Shown: one piece after another, positions 48,707-56,335 of the stretch
Layout of the letters: every line of letters starts with the position of its first letter
How positions within the stretch are numbered: the stretch's first letter is position 1
Origin: Planctellipticum sp942493135
Lineage (GTDB): Bacteria; Planctomycetota; Planctomycetia; Planctomycetales; Planctomycetaceae
DNA: 64,000 nucleotides
Reading direction: 5' to 3'
Assembly (NCBI GenBank): GCA_942493135.1
Contig: OW818684.1
Coordinates: 3,410,001 to 3,474,000, forward strand
The notes under the pieces: model-generated
What the model saw: the letters and a program-made list of their open reading frames with translations, nothing else
What the model was told of the DNA's origin: nothing
The model's database searches: none
Program-made: the position numbers and the translations under genes

Positions 48707-50170
48707 ATGAGAATACTCCCCATTCTTGCGCTGCTCCTGGGCGGACTGCTGACTCACCCGCTCCAAGCCGCCGACCGCCCCAACGTCCTGATGATCGCCA
48801 TCGACGATCTCAACGACTGGGTCGGCTGCCTGGGGGGGCATCCGCAGGTCAAGACGCCGCATATGGACGCTCTCGCCGCCCGAGGGACGATTTTCACCAA
48901 CGCCCATTGCCAGTCGCCTCTCTGCAATCCGTCGCGGACCAGTCTGCTGACGGGGCTCCGGCCGACGACGACCGGCGTCTACACCCTCGCCCCCGGCATG
49001 CGGGATGTCGCAGCGCTCCAGCACACCGTCACGCTCCCCCAGCACTTCCGCAAGGAAGGCTACTTCACCGCGGTCTTCGGCAAGATCTATCACGACGGGT
49101 CGATTGAGCCGGCCGATCGCCCGAAGGAAGTCGACGTCTGGGGCATCGCCCCCGGCATGCCCCGGCCGCCGAAGAAACTCGCCGAGGGCGTCGGCGATCA
49201 CCCCGCGATGGACTGGGGCGTCTTCCCTGCGGACGACAAGCTCCAGGCCGACTGGAAGATTGCGGACGCCGCCATCGAACAGCTCAAAACGGCCCCCGCC
49301 GACAAGCCGTTTTTCATCGCCGCCGGCTTCCGCCTGCCGCACGTGCCGTGCTTTGCGTCGCAGCCGTGGTTCGATCTCTATCCCGACGCCACGCTGCAGA
49401 TGCCCCCCGTCAAAGACGACGACCGGGCAGACGTGCCCGAGTTTGCCTGGTACCTGCACTGGAAGCTCCCCGAACCCCGGTTGTCGAAGCTGAAGCGGGT
49501 GGGCCACTGGCGGGATCTGGTCCAGTCCTACCTGGCGTCGACGAGCTTCATGGACTCGCAGATCGGCCGGGTGGTCTCCGCTCTCGAAGCGACGGGCAAG
49601 GCGGACAATACGATCATTTGTCTCTGGTCCGATCACGGCTGGCATCTGGGAGAGAAAGGGATCACCGGCAAGAACACGCTGTGGGAGCGTTCGACGCGGG
49701 TCCCGCTGATCTTCGCCGGCCCGGGGGTAACGCCCGGCAGCCGCTGTGCGGAACCGGCGGAACTGCTGGACGTCTACCCGACGCTGATCGAGCTGTGCGG
49801 GCTGCCGATGCGCGGGGGACTGGAAGGGCACAGCCTGAAGCCCCAGCTCGAACACGCCGCCACGCCCCGCTACTGGCCGGCGATCACGAGCCACAATCAG
49901 GGGAACCACACGATCCGCAGTCGGGGGTGGCGCTACATCCGCTATGCGGACGATTCGGAAGAGCTGTATGACATGCAGCAGGATCCGAACGAGTGGACCA
50001 ACCTGGCCCGCGAACCGCAGTACGCAGAGGTAATCCGCGACCACCAGCGCTGGCTGCCGCAGATCGACCAGCCGGCGGTTCCCGGCAGCGCCCACCGGCT
50101 GCTGGTGCGGGAGGGGAACGATTGGATCTGGGAGGGGGAGAAGATCGTGCCGGCGGAGCTGGAGCGGTAG
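48707..50170 (+). CDS. Sulfatase (iduronate-2-sulfatase-like), exported
   Basis: A 487-residue protein with a signal peptide (ILPILALLLGGLLTHPLQA). It has the formylglycine motif CNPSRTSLLTG, whose Cys is converted by a maturation enzyme, the metal ligands in MIAIDDLNDWVGCLGG and the pair SDHGWHLGEKGITGK near the middle. The LYDMQQDPNEWTNLA ending is common in sulfatases acting on sulfated polysaccharides. The start is ATG 48707 with GGAG nine bases before; longer readings only cover the hairpin repeat. A perfect terminator follows. Confidence 0.92.
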   Translation: MRILPILALLLGGLLTHPLQAADRPNVLMIAIDDLNDWVGCLGGHPQVKTPHMDALAARGTIFTNAHCQSPLCNPSRTSLLTGLRPTTTGVYTLAPGMRDVAALQHTVTLPQHFRKEGYFTAVFGKIYHDGSIEPADRPKEVDVWGIAPGMPRPPKKLAEGVGDHPAMDWGVFPADDKLQADWKIADAAIEQLKTAPADKPFFIAAGFRLPHVPCFASQPWFDLYPDATLQMPPVKDDDRADVPEFAWYLHWKLPEPRLSKLKRVGHWRDLVQSYLASTSFMDSQIGRVVSALEATGKADNTIICLWSDHGWHLGEKGITGKNTLWERSTRVPLIFAGPGVTPGSRCAEPAELLDVYPTLIELCGLPMRGGLEGHSLKPQLEHAATPRYWPAITSHNQGNHTIRSRGWRYIRYADDSEELYDMQQDPNEWTNLAREPQYAEVIRDHQRWLPQIDQPAVPGSAHRLLVREGNDWIWEGEKIVPAELER

Positions 50171-50202
50171 GTCACCCACGGACAGCAACAGCGAACAGGA
50201 AA

Positions 50203-50240
50203 GGGCTCCCGGAAACAACGTTCCGGGAGCCCTTTTTGTT
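50203..50240 (+). terminator. Perfect rho-independent terminator
   Basis: GGGCTCCCGGAA (50203-50214) pairs exactly with TTCCGGGAGCCC (50221-50232), loop ACAACG, followed by TTTTTGTTTT. Confidence 0.95.
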
Positions 50241-50250
50241 TTGGTGGCGG

Positions 50251-50286
50251 AAGACACGCCCTTCGCAGACTCAGGGCGTGCCACCC
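50251..50286. repeat. Half copy of the GGTGGCACGCCC repeat
   Basis: AAGACACGCCCTTCGCAGAC followed by TCAGGGCGTGCCACCC, nearly identical to 28391-28427 and directly after the sulfatase terminator. Confidence 0.8.
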
Positions 50287-50383
50287 GCTCCGTCTTCCAT
50301 CGCCGCCGAATGCGGCATCCACGCCCAACCCATCTCTGAGTCGGCACAGACCGCCCGCGGCGGGCGGCGACACCTCCGGTGCC

Positions 50384-51016
50384 TTACGGCAGGCGCTTCA
50401 CGCGGATGTTCTTGAAGTAGACGGTGCTGCCGGGGTCGTGGGCCTGGAGGGCGAAGGTTCCTTCGTCGACGACGCGGGTGAAGTCGTCGCCCGCCTTGGC
50501 GTCGGCCGGTTCGGTGTAGTCGATCACGACCTTGTCGTTGATCTTGGTGACGATGTGCTTGCCTTCGACGACGATCGTCTCGGTGTACCAGACGTCGTCC
50601 TTGACGTGAACGTCGAGACAGTCCTTGACGGCGTAGAGGCTGGCGGTCTTGCGGGGGTCTTTATCGTAGGAGTTGTTGACCTGGCACTCGAAGCCGTACT
50701 TCGGCCAGCCCTCGTCCTGGTACTTCGTGTGGAAATAGATGCCGCCGTTGCTGTTTTTCTTGGTCAGCACGTCGACGCGAAGTTCGAAGTTCTTGAAGGG
50801 CTTGTCGTCGCCGACGTAGAAGAGGTGGCTCCGGCTGCCGTTGGCGCGGATGGCCCCGTTTTCGACCTTCCAGGCGTCCGGGTTTTCGTTGATTTTCCAG
50901 CCCTTGAGGGTCTTCCCGTCGAAGAGGCTGGTGAAGCCGGCTTCGGGGCCATCGGCGGCGAAGCCGGCGGAGGCGGCCGTCAGGGTCAGCAAGGCGGCAA
51001 AACAGGTACGCAGCAT
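50384..51016 (-). CDS. DUF1080 protein (3-keto-disaccharide hydrolase family), exported
   Basis: A 210-residue protein with a signal peptide (LRTCFAALLTLTAASAGFAA) and the DUF1080 beta-sandwich: FTSLFDGKTLKGWK, AWKVENGAIRANGSRSHLFY, FELRVDVLTKKNSNGGIYFH, WYTETIVVEGKHIVTKINDK, GTFALQAHDPGSTVYFKNIR. The family hydrolyses or binds 3-keto glycosides; it is abundant in planctomycetes and often close to oxidoreductases of the Gfo/Idh/MocA family. It is convergent to the sulfatase. Confidence 0.92.
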   Translation of the reverse strand: MLRTCFAALLTLTAASAGFAADGPEAGFTSLFDGKTLKGWKINENPDAWKVENGAIRANGSRSHLFYVGDDKPFKNFELRVDVLTKKNSNGGIYFHTKYQDEGWPKYGFECQVNNSYDKDPRKTASLYAVKDCLDVHVKDDVWYTETIVVEGKHIVTKINDKVVIDYTEPADAKAGDDFTRVVDEGTFALQAHDPGSTVYFKNIRVKRLP

Positions 51017-51589
51017 GGGCTCAGGACCTTACACAGAGGAGGAGTTCCAGGATGCCGCCCGGGCTGGTGCGCAGGCGGTGCTTTCCCAAGTTTCCCCAAG
51101 TGTGTCCGACTCCCCGGCGGGTGTAAATGGTCGCATCGGAAATCCGCGATGTCCGGTTCCGGAGGGAACTTTTGTTCCGAATGGGCGGCCGTCAGTGGGA
51201 CCGAAGCCAGGCGCTCCGGAAATTTTTCAGCGTCGGAATTGCGCTGGCGAACTGGCGCAGCCCCACCTTTGATGCCGGAAAACCACAATTCACGTTTCCG
51301 GGTCGCCACGGTCGCAGCCGGCGGAATGTTGCCATTTTTGCACCGTTTTCTGTCAGATCTGGCGGTTCTGACGTCTTCGGAGCCGTTCCCCGATACCCCC
51401 GTGCATTGTTTTTGCTTGAGCAACCGCCACAATCCTGTCAACTGAACTTTTGGTTACATTTCATTCGCACACTTGCCCCGCAAAGTTTCCGTGGCTTACC
51501 GTGTCTGCCGCGGAAGCCGTCAGAGGGACGGCCGAGTCCGCACGCACAGCGTCACCACGGAGGGTGGCCAGATCTCATGGAGGCACAGA
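51017..51589. other. Divergent intergenic region
   Basis: About 570 bases between the DUF1080 gene and the CAP-domain gene. No gene is found. A possible promoter TTGTTT-16-CACAAT lies around 51404-51431 on the plus strand, and TTGCTTGAGCAA forms a small stem there. The rest shows no repeat or hairpin of note. Confidence 0.35.
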
Positions 51590-52138
51590 ATGACGAAGTA
51601 CGGAACGCTGAGAATCGCGACGCTGGGAACGGTCTGCCTGCTGGCAGTCTCGGCACTCCGAGCCGAGGGCCCGGCCCAGATGGGCGTCGAATCTCTGCCG
51701 GCATCCGCCCTGGCTGCGATTGAAGCAGCTGCGGCGAAACCGGACCCCGCTGCCGTGAAGGCACCTGTCGAGGCCAAGGCCCCTGCCAAGCCGGCCGATC
51801 CGCATGCTGCCCTGGTGCAGCATCCGACCATCCAGAAGCTCGTCCAACTGACGAACGCTCACCGTGCTCAATATGGGCTGGGCCCCGTGCGGATCAACCC
51901 GCACATGTGCGCCAGCGCCCAGCAGCACGCTTCCTGGATGGCCAGCACAGGCGTCTACACGCACAGCAATCTCCCCTACATGGAGATCATTTTCGCCGGA
52001 CCCGGCTCCGCCGAGGCTGCGATCCAGGGCTGGATTTACTCTCCAGCTCATCACGGGATCATGCTCAGCGGCAGCGAAGTGGGCTTCGGCTACCAGAACT
52101 TCAATGGCACGCCGTACTGGGTGGGCGTGTTCCGCTAG
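51590..52138 (+). CDS. CAP-domain (SCP-like) exported protein
   Basis: A 182-residue protein with a signal (YGTLRIATLGTVCLLAVSAL). A Pro/Ala/Lys linker (residues 40-75) precedes a CAP domain: LTNAHRAQYGLGPVRINPHM, CASAQQHASWMASTGVYTHS, MEIIFAGPGSAEAAIQGWIY, HHGIMLSGSEVGFGYQ. The His and Glu positions of the CAP pocket are kept. It is short compared with 150-residue CAP domains in eukaryotes but normal for bacteria. Start ATG 51590 with GGAGG six bases before. Role unknown; surface or envelope. Confidence 0.85.
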   Translation: MTKYGTLRIATLGTVCLLAVSALRAEGPAQMGVESLPASALAAIEAAAAKPDPAAVKAPVEAKAPAKPADPHAALVQHPTIQKLVQLTNAHRAQYGLGPVRINPHMCASAQQHASWMASTGVYTHSNLPYMEIIFAGPGSAEAAIQGWIYSPAHHGIMLSGSEVGFGYQNFNGTPYWVGVFR

Positions 52139-52479
52139 AGGAGCTGTCCGGGAATGCACCGGAAGTCGTTGAAATGAGGAAGGTCGGTCGTTGAGGCGCA
52201 TGCCGGTACACCGTTCATGGGGATGAGCGGAGGCAACTGGCTGGGGGCGCTGAGGCGATTTACCGTGCGCGTGGGTCGACTGATGCTGGCGAGGTTGTGG
52301 AAATCGTTCCGCGGCCTCGCCTTCATCGTTTTCTGGCAGCCCGAAAAGGGACTAAGCTCACAATATTCAGTCTGGAATCGTTTCCAGTTCTGTCGCCCGG
52401 CAGCGGGAAGTTCGCTGCCCGAGTGATCCCCGAGCGGACATGGGCGGAAATCGAGCGGCTCCAAGGTTCCGAGGCCGGA
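52139..52479. other. Leader of the UDP-sugar pyrophosphorylase gene
   Basis: No separate gene. An in-frame open stretch extends left to 52297, but it has no ribosome site and no family similarity. No repeat or terminator is seen. Confidence 0.35.
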
Positions 52480-53901
52480 ATGACGACTGTCGACGCCATC
52501 CACGAGATTCTGTCCCGTTCCAGCCAGCTGCACCTGCTGGAAGCGGCCGCACACCTGTCTGATGCAGACCGTCGGCAGTTCCTGGCGGAAATCCGCTCGA
52601 TCGACTGGGATCGCGTCGGCCGGCTGTTCGCGGCGCTGTCCGCGGGGCCTGGCGGCAGCGGCGAATCGCCCGCCGAGCTGGCCCGCCGGATTCAACCTCC
52701 CACCGAACTGATCCGACGGCCTGGCGCGAGCGATGCGGCGGCCTTGGCGGACTGGCAGCGGGCCCGAACAGCGGGTGAAGAACTGCTGAAGTCGCAGCGA
52801 GTCGCCGCCATCGTTGTCGCAGGGGGACAGGGGACCCGGCTGGGCTTCGATCATCCCAAAGGGATGTTTCCCGTCGGACCGCTGAGCCACAAGACGCTGT
52901 TTCAGCTGTTCTGCGAGCAGATTCGGGCCCGCAGCCAACGGGCGGGATACGACATTCCTTACGCCGTGATGACCAGCGACGCCACCCACGACGAGACTGT
53001 GGCGTACTTCAAGCAGCACCAGAACTTCGGGCTGGCGCCGAACCAGGTGCGGTTCTTCAGGCAGGGGAACATGCCCGCCGTCGAGACGGCTTCGGGGCAG
53101 GCGCTCATGTCCGAACCGGGACGCCTGGCGCTGAGCCCGGACGGGCACGGCGGTCTGCTGGCGGCGCTCGAAAGCTCCGGTCTGCTGGCGGAATGGGGCG
53201 GGCAGGGGATCGAAACGCTGTATTACCACCAGGTCGACAATGCGACGTCGATCCTGTGCGACCCGGCGTTTCTGGGCTGGCACGTCCTCCGCGCGTCGGA
53301 GGTCTCGACGAAAGTCGTCGCGAAACGCTCGGCCGAAGAAAAGATGGGCGTGGCGGTTTCGATCGACGGCCGAACGCAGATCATCGAATACAGCGACCTG
53401 CCGGACGAGATTGCGGCTCAGCTCGACGACGCCGGCAGGCTGCGGATCTGGGCCGGGAGCACGGCGATCCATGCCTTCCAGCGGGAGTTTCTGGAACGGG
53501 TCGTGCGGGATGCCGACAGCCTGCCGTTCCACCTGGGGCACAAAGCGGTGCCGTACTGGCATCCGGAGCAGGGGGCCACGACGCCCGTCAGACCGAATGC
53601 CTACAAGTTCGAGCGATTCATTTTTGATGTGCTGCCGCTGGCGCAGCGGGCGCTGATCGTCGAGGCCGACCGGGCCGTCGAGTTCAATCCGGTCAAAAAC
53701 CGCGACGGGCACGACTCGCCCGACACCGCCCGAGCCGCTCTACAGGCGCTGCATCGATCCTGGCTGCGCGCCGCGGGGGCGGAGGTGGCCGACGACGTTC
53801 CGGTGGAAATCAGCCCGCTGGTCGCGCTGGAGGCCGGCGACCTGCAGGGCAGGGGGCTGGCGGGGAAGGTGATCCGGGAGCCGTTGTATGTGGCGGAGTA
53901 G
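52480..53901 (+). CDS. UDP-N-acetylglucosamine pyrophosphorylase-like (UDPGP family)
   Basis: A 473-residue nucleotidyltransferase that forms UDP-sugar from UTP and sugar 1-phosphate. The UTP loop AAIVVAGGQGTRLGFDHPKG is canonical for the eukaryote-type UDPGP family (UAP1/UGP2), including the PKG with the Lys. Other conserved points are MTSDATHDETVAYFKQHQNF, SPDGHGGLLAALESSG, YYHQVDNATSILCDPAFLGW and PNAYKFERFIFDVLP. The N-terminal helical part resembles UAP1. Start ATG 52480 with GAGG five bases before. Use for cell envelope or glycogen-like precursors. Confidence 0.92.
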   Translation: MTTVDAIHEILSRSSQLHLLEAAAHLSDADRRQFLAEIRSIDWDRVGRLFAALSAGPGGSGESPAELARRIQPPTELIRRPGASDAAALADWQRARTAGEELLKSQRVAAIVVAGGQGTRLGFDHPKGMFPVGPLSHKTLFQLFCEQIRARSQRAGYDIPYAVMTSDATHDETVAYFKQHQNFGLAPNQVRFFRQGNMPAVETASGQALMSEPGRLALSPDGHGGLLAALESSGLLAEWGGQGIETLYYHQVDNATSILCDPAFLGWHVLRASEVSTKVVAKRSAEEKMGVAVSIDGRTQIIEYSDLPDEIAAQLDDAGRLRIWAGSTAIHAFQREFLERVVRDADSLPFHLGHKAVPYWHPEQGATTPVRPNAYKFERFIFDVLPLAQRALIVEADRAVEFNPVKNRDGHDSPDTARAALQALHRSWLRAAGAEVADDVPVEISPLVALEAGDLQGRGLAGKVIREPLYVAE

Positions 53902-53911
53902 CGAATCGTGA

Positions 53912-54029
53912 GTGGGGAATAGCGAATAGCCGGAGAAGTGCGGGTCCTGCCATTGTCAGGCTCTCGACACTTGTCTCTCGTCTCTCGACTTCTTCCATTT
54001 CGACATTCCGCCTTCGTCATTCGACATTT
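53912..54029. repeat. Mosaic repeat shared with 63773-63900
   Basis: GGGGAATAGCGAATAGCCGG at 53915 on is repeated near 63776 with one or two changes, and a 32-base block starting TTTCGACATTCCGCC (53998-54029) recurs exactly at 63869-63900. The two blocks keep their order and spacing to within about ten bases. Confidence 0.85.
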
Positions 54030-54142
54030 CCTCCTCCCCCCGGCGTTCATCGTTGAATCTCCTGCCGAATCCGTCTAGATAGGAGCGGGTTGATCCGGCT
54101 GGAAGCCGTTCGAGTGGACTTAGCACGCCTGCGGGAGTCTTT

Positions 54143-55417
54143 GTGTCGATGACTGCACCTACCCTTCGCGCCGGCATGGTCGGCGTCGGCATGATCTTCG
54201 ACGAAACCTACCGGCCCTTCTTCGAGCGGACTCACCGCGAAGGGCTGTTCGACCGCCGGTTCGGGGACGTCTCCGTCCCCCTCGTGGCGATGGCGTCGAA
54301 GACCGGCAAACGGGCCGAAGCGTACAAGGCGGCTGCCGGCGACAAGGTCCATCCGTTCGTCAGCTTCAAAGGAGATGACTCGGTCGACCAGATGCTCGCT
54401 GCGGGGGTCGACTTCGCCTGCGTCGCCACGCCCGACAACCGCCACTTCGAGGCCTCGATAAAGGTGCTCGAAGCGGGCTGCCACTTGCTCGTCGAGAAGC
54501 CTTCGGTCCTGAAACTGCAGGAGCTCGACGCCCTGATCGCGCTGGCGAAACAGAAGAATGTCCTTGCCAAGGCCGTCTATCACAAGCTGCTCGATCCCGA
54601 TCACAAGAAGCTGCGGACCCTCGTTCACGACAACGTGCTGCAGCACGTCAATACCGGCTACTGCTCGCTGCTCGAACCGAAGTCGATTTCCGGCGGACAG
54701 TTCGCCGAGTGGATCATCGGCCGCAATCCCGGCACCTACGTCGCAGTCCACTACATCAAGCTGATCGATTTCACGTTCGGCGGTCGGCTGAAGACCATTA
54801 CCGCGACCGGCCAGCGCGGCCTTGTCGGTCCGAAAGATGGTCCGACCTGGGATACGAACCAGATGCGGATGATCTACGAATACGATGACGGCCGGGAAGC
54901 GGCGTTCGATATTCATACGTCGTGGGTCACGCCGGACAACTTTCCGGGCTACGTCGAACAGGAGGTGCAGTTCCGCTTCGACAACGGCGTCTGGAACGGC
55001 CACAGCCGCAAGCGGGGCGTCGAGTGTACCGTCGAGGGACTGACGCCGACGAAGATGAAAACGACTATGAACAACCACTACAACGGGACGTTCGTGGAAC
55101 CGTGGGGTGAGAGATCGCAGCGCGGTTACGGGATCGAAGTCCTCGAACGCTTCGCCCGGGAAGCGGCCTTCGTCGAGTACGCCGGTCCGAAGGCGGAACG
55201 TGGAGAGCGTCTCGCCGCGATGCAGGGGCTCGGGTACAACGACCTCGCGGCGGATCGTCAAACGGTCGCGGCGGTCCAGGCGCTGGAAGCGATCCTGGAT
55301 CACCACGTGGCCGGAGAACCGGACTGCGTCGTGCGGGTTAACGACGCACGCGGCGGGCTGGTGCTGTATCGGCCGGGGCAGGCGGAGCCGGTGGTGCTCT
55401 ACGAGGGGACGGTCTGA
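54143..55417 (+). CDS. Gfo/Idh/MocA family oxidoreductase
   Basis: A 424-residue NAD(P)-dependent sugar oxidoreductase. The Rossmann front is GMVGVGMIFDETYRPFFERT, followed by the substrate-loop strands CVATPDNRHFEASIKVLEAG and the EKP motif in LLVEKPSVLKL. The C-terminal half is the beta-sheet substrate domain (IYEYDDGREAAFDIHTSW). The dinucleotide loop is GVGMIF rather than GxGxxG-typical and the protein is longer than average because of insertions. It starts at GTG 54143 with GGGAG five bases before, and is coupled to pgsA-like by a short gap of 16 bases. In planctomycetes it works with DUF1080 proteins on sugars. Confidence 0.9.
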   Translation: MSMTAPTLRAGMVGVGMIFDETYRPFFERTHREGLFDRRFGDVSVPLVAMASKTGKRAEAYKAAAGDKVHPFVSFKGDDSVDQMLAAGVDFACVATPDNRHFEASIKVLEAGCHLLVEKPSVLKLQELDALIALAKQKNVLAKAVYHKLLDPDHKKLRTLVHDNVLQHVNTGYCSLLEPKSISGGQFAEWIIGRNPGTYVAVHYIKLIDFTFGGRLKTITATGQRGLVGPKDGPTWDTNQMRMIYEYDDGREAAFDIHTSWVTPDNFPGYVEQEVQFRFDNGVWNGHSRKRGVECTVEGLTPTKMKTTMNNHYNGTFVEPWGERSQRGYGIEVLERFAREAAFVEYAGPKAERGERLAAMQGLGYNDLAADRQTVAAVQALEAILDHHVAGEPDCVVRVNDARGGLVLYRPGQAEPVVLYEGTV

Positions 55418-55433
55418 TCCGGGAGCACGTCAC

Positions 55434-56006
55434 ATGACCGATTCTGCCGGACCGGCGCCGGGTGAAAGCGCCTCCTCGTGGATCGCGTGGTTTCCGAACT
55501 CCCTCACCGTGGCCCGGCTGCTGGCTGGGATTGCGTTTCCGTTCGTGCCGAGCGACTGGTGGCTGGGCTGGCTGCTGTTCGGCGGGATCACGGATCTGAT
55601 CGACGGCTGGATCAGCCGGATGCTCCGGGTGACGTCGCTGTTCGGTCAGCTCCTCGATCCGGTCGCCGACAAGGCGTTCGTGCTGGCGGCGGTCGGCACG
55701 TTTCTGTGGCACGGCCGGCTGACGTGGGGCGAGTTGCTGCTGATCGCGGCACGGGACATCGCCGTGCTGGGCCTGACGGCCCTCGTGCTGTTCCTTGACC
55801 GTTCGCGGCTGGGTCAGATGCGTCCGCGTTTTTCGGGGAAAGTGGCTACCGCCGGGCAGTTTCTGTATCTGCTGGCGGTCGCCGCGTGGCCCGAGCGCTC
55901 GCTCTCGGCCCTGATGTTCGTCGGGGGCTTGAGCCTGTATGCGGCGATCGACTACTCGGTGGTGGGACTGCGGTCGCTGGCGACGTGGCGGGCAGAGCAA
56001 GTGTAG
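55434..56006 (+). CDS. CDP-alcohol phosphatidyltransferase (PgsA-like)
   Basis: A 190-residue membrane enzyme for phospholipid synthesis. The CDP-alcohol motif is complete: TDLIDGWISRMLRVTSLFGQ, then LLDPVADKAF, i.e. D-x2-D-G-x2-(A/S)-R-x8-G-x3-D-x3-D around residues 51-79. Four or five hydrophobic helices follow. GGGAG stands eight bases before ATG 55434. The last codon and stop (GTG TAG) are part of a dispersed palindromic repeat, so the natural C-terminus may have been changed. Confidence 0.9.
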   Translation: MTDSAGPAPGESASSWIAWFPNSLTVARLLAGIAFPFVPSDWWLGWLLFGGITDLIDGWISRMLRVTSLFGQLLDPVADKAFVLAAVGTFLWHGRLTWGELLLIAARDIAVLGLTALVLFLDRSRLGQMRPRFSGKVATAGQFLYLLAVAAWPERSLSALMFVGGLSLYAAIDYSVVGLRSLATWRAEQV

Positions 56007-56024
56007 GGCCGGGCGCGCCCGGCC
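56007..56024. repeat. GGCCGGGC palindrome, copy 3
   Basis: The 18-base palindrome as in copies 1 and 2. The flank AAGTGTAG provides the stop codon of the preceding gene. Confidence 0.8.
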
Positions 56025-56335
56025 GATCGTGTCGCTACACGCCAGTCCTTCGAATTGGGCTGTCGCCAGTAGTCTTGTGTCGCCCCTGCTGAGATCGTTC
56101 GTTCGTCGCAGAATGTTGCGGAAAGACTCGATTTTTGAGTCGCCGCAATTGGCTTCCAATCAATAGGTAAATGTACGCAGCAATCACTCTACCATTGCAG
56201 GCGCACACCCATTTCCTGCATTGTCGTTCGATGGTGAGAGTCTCCCGGCGTCAATTCCTCAGATGCCGGCGAGATTCTCCAGATTGGCATCGTCCGTTCC
56301 GCGTCGCGGAAACCGTCAATTCGAAGGACTGGAAC
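56025..56335. other. Leader of the kinase gene
   Basis: About 310 bases. The kinase reading stays open to 56171, but homology to kinases begins after GTG 56336. No repeat, terminator or clear promoter is seen. Confidence 0.35.
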